DNA of 64,000 bases from Scolanthus callimorphus (taxonomy: Eukaryota > Cnidaria > Anthozoa > Actiniaria > Edwardsiidae). Below, piece after piece: positions 22,250-35,200 of this stretch (positions are counted from its first letter, which is position 1; each line of letters begins with the position of its first letter). The stretch lies in the NCBI GenBank assembly GCA_033964015.1, contig CM066925.1:8912204-8976203 (forward strand). The letters are read 5' to 3'. The position numbers and the translations under genes are program-made. The notes below the pieces were generated by a model. That model worked only from the letters and a program-made list of their open reading frames with translations, was not told where the DNA came from and did no database searches.

Positions 22250-23286
22250 GGAAACTCTTGCCTGTTTTGGTCAATGTTAGTCCCATTTTCTTCAAGACCT
22301 GTGGACTTGAAAATGTGTAGAGGATCGGATTGATGGATGAGTTTACTGGGAGAACGAACACGGCGATCCAAGCGTACGCCTCGCCAGACGTGTCGTGAAA
22401 ATTTTCCGTCAGCGACAGAGCACCTAGCAATATAACAGGCATCCAACAACAGAAGTCTGTCATTATCACAAACAGTACTCGCATGGCCAGAGTAGAGTCT
22501 CTCTTCATGGATGAGCGAACACTTTGAGATGACTTTTGCACTTTCAGGAATATTGCAATGTAAGATAGAAGGATGAAGAGGAATGCGAGTCCATTGAAAG
22601 TAATGAAGATCGCCACTGAATACTCCCACCCTGCGGGCTTATCTGGCGAGAGCTGTAGTGGAAGGCAAACAGTGGAACGGCCGTAGAAGCTAAACCCTGA
22701 TTTGTTGTCAGTAAAGTAACTGGGAATAAATAGCGGAAGAAACGACATCACCGCACCAATTATCCAAATAATAGCACAGACTGCTTTTGCGTATTTCATG
22801 TTGAAGTGGCGAGCGGAGAATCCTAGTAGAATACTGTTGACTCTGTCTGCTGTGATGGCGATCAGAATCATGACGGATACTTCCCCCGACAGTGTAGATA
22901 ATGCACCTGCTAGTTGACACGTTAGTCCCGATCTCCAATCCACATCATGACGGAAGTACTCGCCCTTCCACATAACATTATGCGAGGCCACCGTGATAAG
23001 GTAGACTCCCATTAGCAAGTCTGCCGCTGCAAGATTGCAGAGCAAGAAAGCTTGTATTCCGCCTTTTCCTTTCAACTGTAAAGCATTCTCTGACAGTATT
23101 GTCCACCACACTATTACTGCAAGGTTGCCAAGACAAGCCAGAGTACCAAGGATCCAAATACACGCCTGGATTGCCATGTTTTTGAGCATGTCCTCACAGC
23201 TGGAGAACTGGTTGCCAGGGGAGATACACTCTAAGCCCGGAACAGACTTTGTTGCGTAACAACACAATATGAAGCTGTCTAGAGTC
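22245..23286 (-). CDS. Receptor last exon: Cys hinge and seven-helix domain
   Basis: The acceptor TTTATGATTTCTAG restores a CT|G leucine after the last LRR. FILCCY and FSSCEDML form the hinge seen in LGR/GRL101 receptors. TM1 has [12 protein letters not shown]2 [14 protein letters not shown]3 [17 protein letters not shown] (DRV in place of DRY), TM6 [12 protein letters not shown] and TM7 [11 protein letters not shown] (NPxxY). All seven helices sit in one exon. The tail after TM7 is about 20 residues and ends KTGKSFP; the TAA lies in a MITE end. Confidence 0.92.
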
Positions 23287-26200
23287 CTAGAAATCATAAA
23301 AGTCGCAACAGTACGAATTTAGGAAACCGTTTGTTGAATCTCCAGAAAGTAAAATACGTTATCTATTGTAAATTAGCGTACACCGTAGCGTTGGACACCA
23401 ACCACTTATTATACGGATTTCACGTTTTCTATGAAGTTTAACTGTAGATAGACTTTTAAAGGAAGCCTGTCACGCAACTGCGCAGCTGTTCTGCGCATCT
23501 CTCAAATAAAAAAAGTATCGTCCCGTAACGATGGCCAGAAAAGGCTAAAAACCTCGAAAAAGAAATCGTATATAGTCTCGCTACTTCTCAATCCATCCGA
23601 CCATGCTTTTTAGCTTCACATATTCTTAAATAGTTATCTGATAGGATGGTCTTATTAGTTTTGCTGATAATCCAGTGATCGCTCCTGGAGCATGCGCGTA
23701 TCATGATAGGCTTCTTTAAATGAAAGCAAGACGGAAAAGACACAAAAAGGGCTATGCGATAGTGCATCATCAATCTCCTATACATAACAACAATATAATA
23801 ACAACATAATTTTTAAAACGCGCCTAACAACTCATCTTTTTAAACAAGCATTTTTATAGATTATTATTATTATAGATTCTTATTTTTAATTGTAGCATTG
23901 TAAAGCGCCATAGAGCAGTTAATGTATATGGCGCTATATAAATCTATTATTATTATTTTATTATTATTATTAATAGCGTAGCAAAATAATTTTAACCAAT
24001 ACATTTTCTACAAAACAGCAGTAACCTACAGCTTTTGCAGACCAGTCAGATCTCCAAATACATCTTGTTCCACGTTCCTCTCTTTTATAGGGTTGTCATG
24101 TAGTGTCCTAAGAAAACAGCAGTGATAGGATCAGAACATTTTTCATTGTGAATGCTGAATCACCCTGTCCATAAAGCATATTGTTTTTGTTTACATGGTT
24201 CGTGCATAAGAAACTCACTTTATGCGAATGATTTGAAAGACGTTTATAAGAGTTCGCACGATCGTGTGGCAAAATATGTTTAATTGACAAAAATGAAACG
24301 AAGGGTTGCAACTATATTCGATGTGTTCTATCGGAAATGGCAACGACGAAATAAATTATGTTCAGGCAGGGGCTTATATATTAAGTAGGGGCGTTCCTCT
24401 GATATATATTCTTCATAACACGTTTTGACAGACCTAGTTATTTTTAGATTGGTATTTACTCTTGTTTTTATGCCGCTGCGGTCACGAATATTTAGAATAA
24501 CAATAGCTGAGAACAACAAGAAATCAGCGCTTGCACGTGCATATCTTGCAAATGACAGTCGACTGTAAAGCTACCGAGAAGAACGAGTTTGATTGGCTAG
24601 TAAAACAAAAGCTTTACAATTTTAGCGGTAAAACCGTTCTAAAAGTAACTACATTGTAGGTCTGTCAAAATGCCGCATCCATAGGGCAATACTAGAGAGG
24701 GACGCCCCTATTTATGAGCCACTGGGTCAGGGTGATTCGTCTCTTTCAGACGAGGATGCTCTGGAGTCATGTTATTGTGTTTGTGTCGAGTTCTGAAAAG
24801 CCTTCCAGACCATTGGGGCCCCACTTAGGGGTCCGCCATCGAGCAGGAATGCCTCATGTGCTACAGAGTCTGTGACAAGCACATTTGCAGTGTCGCGGTA
24901 GAACGCACGGGTCCTACAACATCCACTTCGTATACGGCTGAGGTGCACCCAGGCCTTACGCACGGTCCAGCTGGTGGTCGCTAGGCTTGGCGGAGAGAGA
25001 AAGGCCTACGGCAAACGCCGAACTTCAGTCGCTCTTCTTCTGTCGAACCTTTCCTTCATTATACTTTATAATCAATAAATTTCTATTGTTTTGTACTGGA
25101 ACGGCGCAACTCCGGCACGGCATTTGCCTGGGCCTAAGGGTGATTGATTTAATTGAAAAAAGCAAAGCTCACTTACAGCACATTCAGCAAGGCCATGCCT
25201 TTGAACGTCGATCTCCTTATTGCATCGATCTTATTGTTATGTAGATACCTAAAATATTTTCAATATTTCAACATTAATCAGAACAAAATGTTTATGCAGA
25301 CAGTTTTGTTAGCCAAGCAAATGACGATAACATTTGAAATTGCTACTTGTCGGCAAAAAAATTATATGCACATGAGATCAATTGTTCACGTTTCTAGCAC
25401 GTCTTGCAATGGACGCAATTGCTCGTCCTTCGCGATTGCTGGAAAATGTCCTTGTGAATCTTGTTGCATCAAAACGACTACCGTTTTGTACACGATCGAA
25501 CGAAATATTAAAATCGGTCACGAGATTCGCGTTTCGAGATCAAATCGACTTAAAATAGTGGAGCCTACCACAATCCATTTTCCTAGTTTCACTCGCGAGA
25601 AAGACGAGGACGGGAAACATTCCTCAAATTAATATTCGTGTGTGGTTATTCTGTACAAACGACGTACAAAAAATGACAAGAACGCACAAGTGGTAATACA
25701 CTTACAAAAATCTCAAGTTCCTGTTTTGCTCAAACATTCCATCAGCCAGGTGCTGGAGTTTATTTCCTCGAAGGCTCCTGGAAGATTAAAAAAAAAAGCG
25801 AAAACCTTTTGACGACATTTTCATAATTCCGCTGCGAACTCAGCACTGCATTCGCCTTTGCCACGCGCCGTCATTTTGTTTCCAGAATGGCCCGAGCAGA
25901 AAAAAGCAATGAGCCAATCAACTTTTTGGTTCTAAATACGAGTACTTTTTTGTAGCTTGGTAAACTTTTGTACCATAAATCCCAGCATCAGGCTTCGCTT
26001 TCAACATGAGCAAAACCCGCGCCTTGCTTCGCCTCGTTTACATGCTGAAGAAATCGGCTGAAAAATTTAAGATGGCGCTTGTGTAACAAATTCGAATGAC
26101 CCGTTAATTTTATTTCAAAGTATTCACTGAACCTTTGTGGTTACTAAGTGTTGACTGTTGATAAAAAACGATTTGACTGATGTTGCTTTCTAATTCGCAA

Positions 26201-29200
26201 AATCATGAAAACCGCAGTAAAAAATCAAGCATTGTTTAGAGACACACTTACAGTAATCGGAGATTCCTCAACATCTTGAACGATGAACCATTAAGGCTAC
26301 TAATGATATTTTGGGCGATATCTCTGTGAAATAAGAAAATAAGTGATGGTTTTACTTTGAAACTCTTCTTGTAGGAACTCGCAATCAATTTGGCTATTGC
26401 TCTAATTAACAATACCATATTTTCAGAAGTTTAGCGGATTTTATGCTGTCGCTTTGGCACTTGCCATCCTGTTATTGTCCGCTAGTTTTTTCCTTGTTAT
26501 GCTATGCGCGCTTGCGCCACTGCTTCTGTGTTTGATTGTTAATGAAACCTGCTGACCAAATGAAACTTCAATTGACTAGTGTCTAACCCGAAAACCGTGG
26601 ATGCATTTCTGAAGAAATTTTGTTTGTGAAATTTCGTTTGTGAAGTGTAGCCGACAAACAAGCCTGGAAAAAAAATACTTGAGGCGAGGCTTCACTTTAC
26701 ATCATAGGTGACCGGCCAAGTAATGATATTAATAAATAATAACAGTTTTCTGGTAATATTAACTTACAATTGTTGTAATGATGGAATTTCCTGAAACATT
26801 TCGTGTGTGAATTTCCTCAGGAAGTTGCCTCCGATGCGTCTGAAACAGATAGCAAAAGTACTTCGAACATGAGTAGTATAGGAGGGATAGAATTTGCCCT
26901 TTTTTGTAGAGCCAGGCGCGGAGCCATGACGTCGCAAATGAAGAGTTCATATTTGGCAACCTATTGTATTTGGAGACAATAGAAGGATAGCCCCATCCCT
27001 CTACTTTCTCAAGACACAATAGAAGGACACCCACCCCACACTTCCTCAAGATACAATAGAAACAGATAAGAAAAGTATTCAGGTTAATTACGTCTGTTTT
27101 ACGTTATCAGAAAGCCATTTGATATAAAATATGAATGCAAAGTTCATATTAAGAAGTAAAAATTCAATTCTTTGTTGTGCCTATATCTAGTTATTTTTAG
27201 ATGTAACGTCATGTGTAGCGTTAAATAGCCCTCAAGTTTTTCTAAATATCATAAAGGAACACACACATTCGATTTCTGCAGAAACACGTTGATGCACATT
27301 CATTTTCATGGGAAAATTACCATGACACAAGAATTGTAATATATAGCTTTCCCATGAATGGGTAATGCTGCAGAAGTTTCAAAATCATAATTTAAAAAAA
27401 CTTGATCTATTGTAAATGGCCACAATACCGGTAAATGCTAATGAGCTCATATATTCTCCCTGTAAAATTAATTAATCAATTTTAGAGCGGATTTCACATG
27501 ACTGTCAACCCTTGTTATGTAATTGCGATTGCTTTGCGTTCTCATTGGCTACTCGTTATTCTCAGCCAATCAAATTCTTTAGTAAATACAATTGCGTAAT
27601 TACTTAGTAGAATTGGTTCGGCTTGTGATTGGCTGAGAGAAAAGCCATTTAGGAGCAAGTGGTGATTTCTCTCGATTCTGATTGGCTAGTGATTGCTCAA
27701 TTGCAATTGTTTTCACGACAGTCATGTGAAATCCGCTCTAATTATTAAAACAATAACATCGCACCAAGAGTAAAATCGGAATGGAACGGTTTTACTTTCC
27801 CTGCTTGGTCAATATTAGGACATATGATTGTACAGAACCTCAGATTCCCTAAATCGTTATGCTAATTAGGCGAAAAAAGTACACAGACATAAGCCTATTG
27901 TTGCACATGATTACAAGGCATACTTACAGTGAAATCAGTGCTGGTAGATTGGCGAATGCGCGTTTGCCAACTTCTATGATATGGCTGTATCGCAGATCAC
28001 TTGAAGAAAAAATCACCGCTTAATATTTCTTTAATTTACGAAACAAAGTCGGTGGTATAACTACCCAAATATCATTGGAATATCCTCCCGGCATGATGTC
28101 TACGCTAATGTCCGGTGCATACTAGCGACATAACGACATAAGGACGTTATGTTGCAACGAAAAGAGCACGGGAAAATAATTAATATTTTCCATGGATCAT
28201 CATTTACCAATGCAATGTTTTATGGACTTAACGTTTTGAAACCATTTCAATTTTGTTCCCGTGATAATTTTCTTATTCCGTTATGTCGCTAGTGTGCACC
28301 AGGCATTAGCGACTTACACGTGCGTCAGCTTTTCAAAAAAGGCGAAGTCTCCTTTTTTGACAACGAAAATCTTGCTTCCAGTGAATATTCTGCAAAGAAA
28401 ATTGTCTTAGAACGATGAAGCTGGTTAAAAAATAAAGAACGAAGTGCTACTCAACATTTTGTTAAGGGCTACAGTAAATATTTATCACAGCGAAAAAATA
28501 TCGTTGAAAACAGTTGAAGTTGGTTATGTTAAATTTCGTTTTGAAACCATTTAACCAGTTGACTTATGGTTGCGTCCGTGTATTTTTAGCTGAATTAAAA
28601 AAAAAACCGGCCCTCATCTTTAATCATCCTAATACCCATGAGCAAACACCACTGAGTAAGTACATTGGCGTTAGGAAAGGTTCATGATTAAACAAATCTC
28701 ATATAACATATATATTGATATGGTTATTACATGGAGTATATATCAGAAGGTAGCCTCTTTGGGACAGTCAACAGCTGCTGTGATTTGATCAGCACACCTC
28801 GATCGTCTTTGAGTTTGATACACTGGCAATCTGGCGGGCAGTCTGGAAAAGATCGAGAAAGGTTTAAAGAGTTGGTTGTAACATCCATAGGTCGTCCTGC
28901 AGATCTTTGTAGAAGCACATCAATGCTCTAGCCAATTTTCTAAACAAAGTATTATACCTTGCACACAAGTACCATCCGTTTTTCCTACGAGATAGAACAA
29001 TGTGTTATTAGAGTAAAGGGTATTTCATGACTTCCATAACAGGAACAAAACAACAAATGAAATGAGATCTTAAGAAGTTTTCAATAAAGTTAGTCACGCT
29101 CAAAGAGAAAACGTGCAAAGCTAGTGGTACACGAAATTATGTATCTATCAGGTTTTCTTTCAGCGTGAGGAACTAATAAAGATAACACTAAATATCAAGT

Positions 29201-32200
29201 GACTGGAATAAAACCAGATACACCTGGTAGCCAGTAATGAATGAACGAGAGAAAAAAGAAGTTGATGCTGAGTGCTTTCCCCGCTTGCCAATAACAAGCA
29301 AAGGAAACCATGAGCCAATCCAAGCAAGATCACTTATTGCGCGGTACGTACGTGATCATTTCAAACACTACTGTATTAGTTCATAGAACTGAGCGACCAA
29401 TAACAATGACACTGATCTGAAACCTCTTTAGTTACGTCAGTCATTACTTACTTTTGACCATACGATAATAAACCTGGAATCCGGTTCTTACACCCTTGAA
29501 ATCGGTTCTGAACACCAGCGTGACAGAGTTGTAGGTAGACCTGATGCTTGTAGGATATCTAAACGAAAGAACATTAATTAATGCTGCTTCGAGAACATGT
29601 GAGAACTACCAGTAAAATCTTACATTAGGCTGTTTTATTTTATATCCGTTACCCCCTTGAAATTCCACAGGGGTTGCTGTGTTTGATCCTGGAATTTCCA
29701 CATGGCATTTGTTTTTACCCCGGAATGTCCACAGGGTATTCATTTGCAACTTTGGAACTTCCACAGGCCTACAAGAGAATGAGGAACTCCCACAAGGGTG
29801 GCTTCAAATGTCGACAGAAGTTGTATTTGGAGTTCCTGACGGTTCCTCGATAGGGGGTACGGCTATTTTTTGAACAGCCCATAACGCCCAAGACGAGGGT
29901 GGTCTAGCGCAACCTCTTTCGAGAAGAGGGACAGTGCTGTAAGGCTCGAATTTCGCTTCCACGAGATGGTAGCGGCCTTCATTGGTCGAAAGACGTGCAA
30001 AGCGGTCTTTTATCTCGAGAAACCCGGCGATCCCCTCAGCGATCTTGAGTTTTTGCCCGCGCGTGGCCTTGTCGTGGAGAAAAATCAAGAGGAGCAACGC
30101 TCTTCCATCTGCAAGCGGGCTACAATGCTATGCATATATCACTAGGAAATTCTACAGAAACCCATCCATGGAAAAAGCTGAACTTCCCAATGCGCACGTA
30201 TGCGAAGTGTTTGGAATTCGCATGGATAGCCATGGGAAATCCGAACATACCCATTCTTCTACCATAGGAAAGTCAGCTTTTCCCATGGATGGGTTTCTGC
30301 TGAAATTCGCTGTGTATTCTGCCCCCATTTGGAAAAGAATATCATTATGTCCTGATGCTCAGGTAAATCTAAATCCTCACCGGGCGCCACAGTAACGTCC
30401 AATCCTCTCTGACGCGCCTCGATCGCTTTGCCAAACTTCAAGATGGTCAGCTTTACATCCATAGCTCCATTCCAAATAAAAGTCTATAAAATGTATTTCT
30501 ATCACGTGACCCGTTACAGCAGCTATGTTCCAAGTACAATGATCTTCGTTTCCATAGTAACCTGGGTAGTTTGGGGAAATTATGTATCCAGTTTCATTTC
30601 TACGTACTTCGTCACATGCTGTAAAAAAGTAAGCCTCAATTACCACTGTATGCATTGCTACGCGACCTCAAAATTACATGTTGCGATCTAACGAAAACGA
30701 AAACGCTGGATTCGGTTACTTCAGTGGGTCGAAATTGATTGCCACATCAACGAAAATGGTTTTAAGCTATCCTTTGTTTTCCTTGCGTCAAATGTTTAAC
30801 TTTCTGGTTCATGAAAATTTACATTACAATTTTCTTGCGTAAAATCGCCAATCGCAAAAGTGAATTTTGAGATTGCGTAGCAATGCATATGGTGGTAAAA
30901 ATTCGGATCTGACAGATACAAAAAAGTAATGCTGTTCATAGCCAGGAGCGTATCAAAAGTAGCCTTCATTTACTCCATTAGGTCTAGCCATATGCACTGG
31001 AGTAGAATGATATATTTTTAGACGAAGATTTTAGATTTAAACGGGAAATTAGTTCTTTTTGGGAGCGAGAAGGTTAGGTTCGACACGTGTAGAGCGTGAG
31101 ATGGCGGTGCTGATTTGAGCCAACGTTCTCTTGAGGGGACATAATTAGTAACCATGACAACGAATTCTTGCGGGATTCAAAATCTAATAAAAAAAATCAT
31201 CTACTCCTGTGGTCGGACGGCACGCCCTCCAGTAGGTGAGGCTCCTATTGATGGGCTTTGTTTCAGCTCACCCCTTTTTGCATATGTAGGTACCGTGTCG
31301 CACTTTTTCTCGGTATAGTGTAGTCCCCCAATAGCAATCAGTGCCTTTCCTGAATGACTTTCACCGGTGAGAATTATCTGTATGAAAAAAAGGCAGGCAG
31401 ACATTACAGCGGATTTGTCGAGATTCGAGATGACTGTCGAATGTAAATCAGACTCGTGTTTTCAACACGTTCCTACTGGTTAAGGTCTTAAGGTCGTTTG
31501 GTTTGGTTTAGTTTAGTTTAAACCTTTAAAGTGGTTTTCATCCGACTGTGGAACAAATACTAATAGTCAGTGTTTAATAGTGCCTACTGCTCATAATTAA
31601 ACAGGAGAATACATAAAAATGGCTTTCATAGTGTATAGCAGTGCGTATTTTGTTAGCATCTATTCCACAGTCGGATGAAAACCACTCTAATTTGGATGGT
31701 AACCTCTAGATGACCAGGCGAGGTTGTTCACGCCTCTGAAGCTAGTTGGAGGGGGTAAACCCCCGTATCCGGAGATACTAAGTTTTGATTCAATTATTAT
31801 AGTACATTACCACCTGGATAGATGAATTTCCATAAACTAGTTTAGTTTAGTTTACAAATAAAAGTCCGAAGGAAAACCAAAACGTCGCGATCTTGTTCTC
31901 TTGAAGGACAGCAACGTGTCACAGTCCTTCACAGTCCTCATCGGCGCACCAGGGCTAAAAATATCGCATAAATACCTGATATGCAGTTACTGCTGTCAAA
32001 GGCACAATTCCTTCCCGCCAAATGGAAGTTGAATTGTCATCATCTTTCCAGACAGGCCTGGCGGAATAAGGTTTGTCGACAAGCTTTTGAAGGATAGTCA
32101 GGGACTTCGCACCGGTGCCGCACAATTTATACATAAACCTGAGACATTTGATAGGGACGTCCGATGGCCTCTTACGCGGGCTTATAATGATTGCTCTATT

Positions 32201-35200
32201 CGGGTGCTGATTGGTTGTCTTCACAATGCCGAGATAGCCATCTGGTGAATAAACTCTCTCTCTCAGTGATAATATGTGCTTAGGGTCATTCTCGAACCCA
32301 AAGCTCACCAGCTCGTTGCCTCGCAAGGGAGGCTCTGGTGACATCCATTTGAATGCCTTCTCTGATTGGCTGAAATGGCGGGCAGGCGTACATAAAAGTA
32401 GCTTAATCTCGCTTTAATAGAAACGTATATGTCAAAATAAGACGACTGGCATTCGTTTCCTAGTCGTCTTTTCAACCTATGCCTTCGACTTGAACGCTCT
32501 AAAAGTTATTGTGAGACAAAAAAACACCATTTTCTTTTTCACATGCGTCGGTGGATGTCACCAGAGCCTCCCCCGCGAGGTGACGAGCCGGGGAGGTCTG
32601 ATTACGAGAATGGCTTAGGGCCGGTTTCGCTTGAACGCATGCGCAAACACAAAAGCAATCATATCGAGCTGGTACATTTCTTTTTTGGGATTCACACCAT
32701 TTTCGCAGCAAGAGCTTCCCTGCTAGTCAACTCGCGAGGGAGGCTCTGCCGGTAGCCATTTGAGGGCCTTTCTTGATTGGCTGATTGTAAAGTAAGTGCA
32801 TGCGCAGAAAGTACTCTCTTTCAAAGGCTCTCTGTCAAATCTGGCGCTGGAATCAATGGCCGCCACCGCTAGGCGACAAACCGGGGAGCTCTGAGTACGG
32901 AAATGGGCGGAGAATGGAGGGCAATAATTTATTTTGTCATTATTGTTGTTATCGTTATTGGCTTTTTAATTGCTGTTGCTGTTTGCCAATATTGGCTTCG
33001 ATTTCCGTGTAATTTCCGTATATATGGCTTCCTCTTATCATCTACAAAGCATCTGGTGTCTAGACTAAGCTTTGTACAAATGTGAACTATAACATATCAG
33101 ACCAGCATAGAAATGTTTAGAATTGTCCTGTGTGTGGTGATCTGATTGTATTTTATAAACTTCCCAATTGAGTATTACACGCAAAAGACGTACTTGTTTT
33201 TCCTCGGCACGAAGACGTGACTTTGCTGCTATCGTTCAAGCTGTTTAAGAAATATTTCCAACTGAACAAGTTCCCAGAATCTGGCAGTTGACAGGAATAA
33301 GAACGAAAGTAGATATGATCTTCACGAAGCACGTGACTCCACAACTGGAACTTGAAGATTCGTATGACAGCAGGCCACGACGAATTAACCACTGACTTTA
33401 GAATTACATTGAGCGTGTTGCCGTCTACAATAAAAGCAGCGAATAATTTTTGTCGCCAAAAAATATTATTATACATCGGAGTTGATATTCTAGCTAAAAT
33501 TCGCCTAACACGAACAAAACCATAAAGCTTTTTGCTATCGAAAATGGAGGGCGAAGCAATGCATCATGAGCAGAGTCGGGTCTTTCAGATGCGAACGGGA
33601 CAAGCGATTATGAAATTCGTTAAGCATGTTTGTATCATGCAAAGCTCTGCAAATGCGAGTCGCTGGGGTCTATCTAGCCTAGTTAGCCTGAGCATAGTCC
33701 CACTGATCTATCCTGATCCTCATCCACCACTGTAGGGTACGTTAAGCACTTCCTACCTTCGCGTCTGATTAACGTTTTACGCTTATTGTGGTCTAAGCAA
33801 GGTTAGTCGGGTACCCTGTAGAGAGTAGTCTGATTGTCATCCGCTACGGTAGAATTCGTTGGTACTTCCTACCTTCGCGTCTAAGCAACGTCCGGGGTCA
33901 AGTGTTCTACCAGGCCGATTTGGGACAAGGAATGTTGTTTTTGATTTGTTCAAATCACTGAAAAAAATTGCTGATTGATTTCTTTCGAAAATCATTAGGG
34001 AAAAAGCTATCTACTATATCTACTAATTAAAAGCTGAATCGGCGAAACTGTTGTATCTGTTGAGGTATAAGTTGAGCTCTGATTGGCCGATAGAAGCTGG
34101 AGGAAACTTAAAACTTCTTTGTGATTGGCCGATATTGTCCACGTGATCCCACCCCGTGACGTTGAGGTAGGAGGCGCCAACGTCATCTACCGTAGCGGAT
34201 GATAATGAGGCTAGGGACTATCATAGTAATGGAAGACGTAATCCGTGCACTTACAGGTGAGTTTCCTTGATTGAAGCAGACCTACTCCTTGCTTTAGAAT
34301 TGAACCTTCTTTAAAGAGTCTCCATTCTCCAAACAAAGACCTCCACGTATAACAGAGGTGCTCCCATTGGTGTGATCTGCTAGTAAGATGATATATTTCT
34401 AGTTAAAGTGCTTTTGTGGGTGGAAATACTGGGCTATTATTATACAATTGTTACGTCCATTCACATATTATATATAGTCATATATAGGGGCGTTCCTTTG
34501 AGATATATTTTTGTAAGGCGTTTGACAGACCTAGTTATTTTGAGATTGGTATTTAGTCTTGTTTCTAGGACGCTGACAATTGTCGATATTTGCACGTGCA
34601 TATCGGTTGTTAATGAATAGCTGCTGACAAACGAACATGATTGGTTAGAAAAACAAATTTACAATTTACAATTGCGATGAAACCGTTTTAAAAATAACTA
34701 GGACTGTAAAGATGCTTCACGAATAGACGAAATCGGCTAGCGGTATTTACACCTTGTTGCTACCCAATTAAGATCATGTGATGATTCATTTGGTGGATAC
34801 TTTTGTTAGTTCTGCACATACATTCGTGCACTCGGCCAAGTGATACCAAACGCACAATTGCAACCACCCAAAGGAACAACCACTTGATCTGAATAGGCCT
34901 CTTTACTTTGGGCGTAATGTTGTTCCTTCTTTGTTAATTTTCTGCTACGCAGAATATATGAATGTGGAAGCATGCCAAACAAACAAAGAATGCCACGTGA
35001 TCTGAAATTGGACAAACTTACGGCCAAGGTAAAGAGGTATATTGGTTTGCAACAAGATATAAACACCGTTAGCCGAATTGGTCTATTCGGCAATACCAGA
35101 GCGAACGCTCCTATCTATGAGCCCCTGCCAAAAGCCGTATTACACGATTCAAAGTCGTATTCGATGTAGCAAACCAGTTGCGAACCGGTAGCCATGCCTA

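Noticed and set aside
25153..25632. 159-codon plus-strand frame
   Set aside because: It is antisense to a 72 bp LRR exon and carries no domain signal.
32903..33085. Plus-strand frame with a hydrophobic helix
   Set aside because: It lies in the GGGAGGCTCTG repeat cluster; low-complexity TTATTGTTG gives the hydrophobic residues.
33153..33476. First read as the C-terminal half of a coagulation factor 5/8 C domain
   Set aside because: The LW..VL and GN..SW motifs and the two upstream exons fit pentraxin better.
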